Positions 62,398 through 64,000 of a stretch of DNA of 64,000 nt are shown here, one piece after another. Position numbers and translations under genes: made by a program. Source of the DNA: Sedimenticola_A sp040506425 (GTDB lineage: Bacteria > Pseudomonadota > Gammaproteobacteria > Chromatiales > Chromatiaceae); contig OZ245051.1 in NCBI GenBank assembly GCA_965224515.1, positions 2,976,001-3,040,000 on the forward strand. The letters are read 5' to 3'. The notes beneath the pieces are model-generated. The model saw only the letters and a list, made by a program, of their open reading frames with translations. It searched no databases and was not told the DNA's origin. The first letter of the stretch is position 1. Each line of letters opens with the position of its first letter.

Positions 62398-63576
62398 TTA
62401 TCTCTCGATCTCGGGTGGATAGGTGTGCAGGGAGACCATGAGACCGGCAACATCAGCAATATTCACGTTGACGATCATCCGCTCCAGCAGCGCCATGGCA
62501 TGGGTGTAGGAGGGGCCGCGGACATTGACCCGGCGCGGATAGCCGCTGCCGTCTGTGACAAGGTAGTATCCATACTCGCCCCGGGAGCACTCCCCCCGGA
62601 TATAGGTCTCACCCCTGGGGATTTTCCAGTGAAGTACATTGGGTATCTCTGCCATCAGGGGACCGTCGTGGGGCATCTTGGCCAGGATCTGTCGTACCAG
62701 GTCGATAGATGTCAGAACGTCCCGGCGGCGTACGTCAGCACGGGTATAGACGTCAGAATCAGTACCGGTGGAGGGTTCGAAGTCGAGTTCGGGATAGACC
62801 AGGTAGGGCTGGTCCTTGCGTACATCCTTTGCCACGCCGGCGGCACGGGCGTTCGGACCGGTGACACCGTAGCTGTCGATCAGTTGCGGATCGATATAAC
62901 CCAGGCCGATGGTGCGCTTCTTGAAAATAGCGTTGCAGAACATCGCCTCGTAGACATCCTGCATGGTGCTCTCGATCTCGCCCAGGGTCTCTTCCATACG
63001 CTGTTCAAACCCCTCGGGCAGGCCGTCTCGGACGCCGCCGGGCAGAATGAACATATGGTAGATGCGTGCACCTGTGAGTTCTTCGAAACGGTCAAGCATC
63101 AGGTCGCGCACATAGGTGGTCCACTGGCTGATCACTCCCATCCCCAGGCTCCCCGCCTGGCCGCCGAGATACATCATGTAGCTGTTGATGCGTCCCATCT
63201 CGAGGATAAGGGTACGGATCCAGTCAGCCCGCACAGGCGGCTTGATACCGGCGAGCTCCTCTACGGCAGCGGCATAGCAGTACTCGTTGAAATCAGGTTC
63301 CGGAACGCAGATTCGGCAGACGATCGGAAAGCACTGGATGAAGCTGCGACGCTCCATCAGCTTTTCGAAACCGCGGTGCAGGTAGCCGACATGGGTTTTC
63401 CCCTCGACCACCTCGTCACCGCAGACCGTGAGCTCCAGGGACATGTTGCCGGTTATGCCCGGATGCTGGGGGCCCTGCCAGAGCTTCAGGTATTTCCCCG
63501 AGGTGAGATCGATGTCGAGGGATCCGTCAGCCTTTCTGGACGGGTACTGTGTGCGGTCTGGTTCGTAGGGCGACAT
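62398..63576 (-). CDS. divergent NuoD-like (49 kDa / hydrogenase large-subunit fold) protein
   Basis: A 392-residue protein of the NuoD/NiFe-hydrogenase large-subunit superfamily: GPQHPGITGNMSLEL, HVGYLHRGFEKLMERRSFIQ, AAAVEELAGIKPPVRADWIR. Two changes stand out. HPxxHG of complex I reads HPGITG, so Thr42 replaces the quinone-binding His. 49 residues on, the same distance as between His38 and Tyr87 of Thermus Nqo4 as I recall them, the quinone-binding Tyr is Val91, inside VCRICVPEP. Cys90 sits where hydrogenases have the first Cys of RICGxC, but the second Cys and the C-terminal Cys pair are missing. It is thus neither a normal NuoD nor a hydrogenase. It lies one base after nuoC. Confidence 0.88.
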   Translation of the reverse strand: MSPYEPDRTQYPSRKADGSLDIDLTSGKYLKLWQGPQHPGITGNMSLELTVCGDEVVEGKTHVGYLHRGFEKLMERRSFIQCFPIVCRICVPEPDFNEYCYAAAVEELAGIKPPVRADWIRTLILEMGRINSYMMYLGGQAGSLGMGVISQWTTYVRDLMLDRFEELTGARIYHMFILPGGVRDGLPEGFEQRMEETLGEIESTMQDVYEAMFCNAIFKKRTIGLGYIDPQLIDSYGVTGPNARAAGVAKDVRKDQPYLVYPELDFEPSTGTDSDVYTRADVRRRDVLTSIDLVRQILAKMPHDGPLMAEIPNVLHWKIPRGETYIRGECSRGEYGYYLVTDGSGYPRRVNVRGPSYTHAMALLERMIVNVNIADVAGLMVSLHTYPPEIER

Positions 63577-63577
63577 G

Positions 63578-64000
63578 TTAGTTCTTACCCGGATAAAGCT
63601 GGTTTTTCATATGCTCTGCCGGATCGTTGGTCTCGCGACCAGGACGCTGGCTGAAGGTCTCCTCGGAGAACTTCAAAGTATCGAAATCCCGCCGGTAGGG
63701 AGGGATGTCGGCCCAGCCCTCCAGAATAAAGTCATCATTCACCCCTGGGCTGTCCGGGAAATCGATGCCGAACATCTCACGCAGTTCGCGCTGATAGGTT
63801 GCGGCGGTGGGCCATATATCGTGAATGCTCTCCATGCTCGCACTGTCGCGCTCAATCATCACCCGTATGCCGAGATCGCGCCCCTGGGTGCGATCGGACA
63901 GCAGGTAGGTGAGTTGGAAGGTGTGCTCTTCGATCCAGTCAACCGCGGTCAGCAGGACGAGATGGGTAAACCCCTCCTTGTCGCGCAGCTGCAGCAGGAG
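63578..64000 (-). CDS. NuoC-like (30 kDa) subunit, N-terminus outside the window
   Basis: The last 140 residues are present; the frame is open to the window edge. FTHLVLLTAVDWIEEHTFQL, SIHDIWPTAATYQREL and REMFGIDFPDSPG match the NuoC family 30 kDa signature (ExRExxDMFGIxF). The usual HPDLRR after the signature is replaced by SPGVNDDFILEGW, and the end has PYRRDFDT in place of PLRKDYP, so it is divergent like its NuoD partner. Upstream subunits (NuoA, B, and membrane subunits) should lie beyond the right edge. Confidence 0.85.
   Translation of the reverse strand, partial: LLLQLRDKEGFTHLVLLTAVDWIEEHTFQLTYLLSDRTQGRDLGIRVMIERDSASMESIHDIWPTAATYQRELREMFGIDFPDSPGVNDDFILEGWADIPPYRRDFDTLKFSEETFSQRPGRETNDPAEHMKNQLYPGKN

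Noticed and set aside
62425..63654. 409-codon open frame on the plus strand opposite nuoD
   Set aside because: It mirrors the codon structure of the NuoD-like gene and has no recognisable domain or ribosome site.

Overview
This window looks like a chromosome segment of a sulfur-oxidising, probably chemolithoautotrophic gammaproteobacterium, of the Chromatiales / Sedimenticola / Thiodiazotropha kind. The evidence is the E. coli-like order around ssrA-smpB-ratA-rnfH-bamE-recN-nadK-grpE, a small secreted Gly/Trp/Tyr-rich protein of the sulfur-globule type, complete glycogen metabolism, PilZ-free but rich two-component signalling, and GTAG-type REP repeats. The lineage is inferred from gene content. 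I see no rRNA, tRNA, CRISPR array, prophage or insertion sequence; the one RNA gene is tmRNA.

Layout. 0-1.8 kb: end of an MscS-type channel, a Sel1/SPOR envelope protein and panD, closed by a bidirectional terminator. 1.9-5.2 kb: glycogen synthase (glgA, minus) and pgi (plus). 5.2-9.8 kb: a CHASE2 adenylate cyclase convergent with a FecR-domain protein and a TPR/beta-barrel outer-membrane protein. 9.9-15 kb: a YihY-type membrane protein, a very large (1155-residue) protein that resembles PPi-type PEP carboxykinase, and the sulfur-globule-like protein. 15.1-22.4 kb: two consecutive modules, each a periplasmic binding protein followed at once by a hybrid histidine kinase. 22.4-30.2 kb: glgB divergent from glgC-GH57-malQ-galU, a glycogen/alpha-glucan cluster. 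30.2-33.4 kb: deacetylase, uppP, vanZ-like, a 55-residue membrane protein and a HAD hydrolase. 33.4-36.5 kb: mltA and tmRNA set among two unrelated repeat arrays, one of which is 15 tandem copies of a REP-like unit.

36.5-49 kb is the conserved housekeeping block: smpB, an NSS-family transporter, ratA, rnfH, bamE, fur, recN, nadK, then the heat-shock block hrcA-grpE-dnaK-dnaJ and dapB. The heat-shock block has a perfect CIRCE operator with a near-consensus sigma70 promoter before hrcA, and sequences matching the sigma32 consensus before grpE and before dnaK. 49-56 kb: DUF302 protein, lipoprotein, an orphan FliK-like protein, lapA-lapB, pyrF, a REPIN, a nitroreductase and an OFA-type MFS transporter. 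56-60 kb: a sensory receptor lacking an output domain, and a CBS protein coupled to an ArsB/NhaD-type permease.

60.1-64 kb (minus strand, running off the right edge) is the most unusual part: NuoC-like, divergent NuoD-like, a NuoI-GltD/NfnB-like fusion and a ferritin-like protein in one tight operon. The NuoD-like subunit lacks both residues that bind the quinone headgroup in complex I and carries Arg-Ile-Cys where complex I has Arg-x-x-Tyr. This suggests a complex-I/hydrogenase-related electron-transfer complex with a different redox partner. The rest of the operon lies outside the window.
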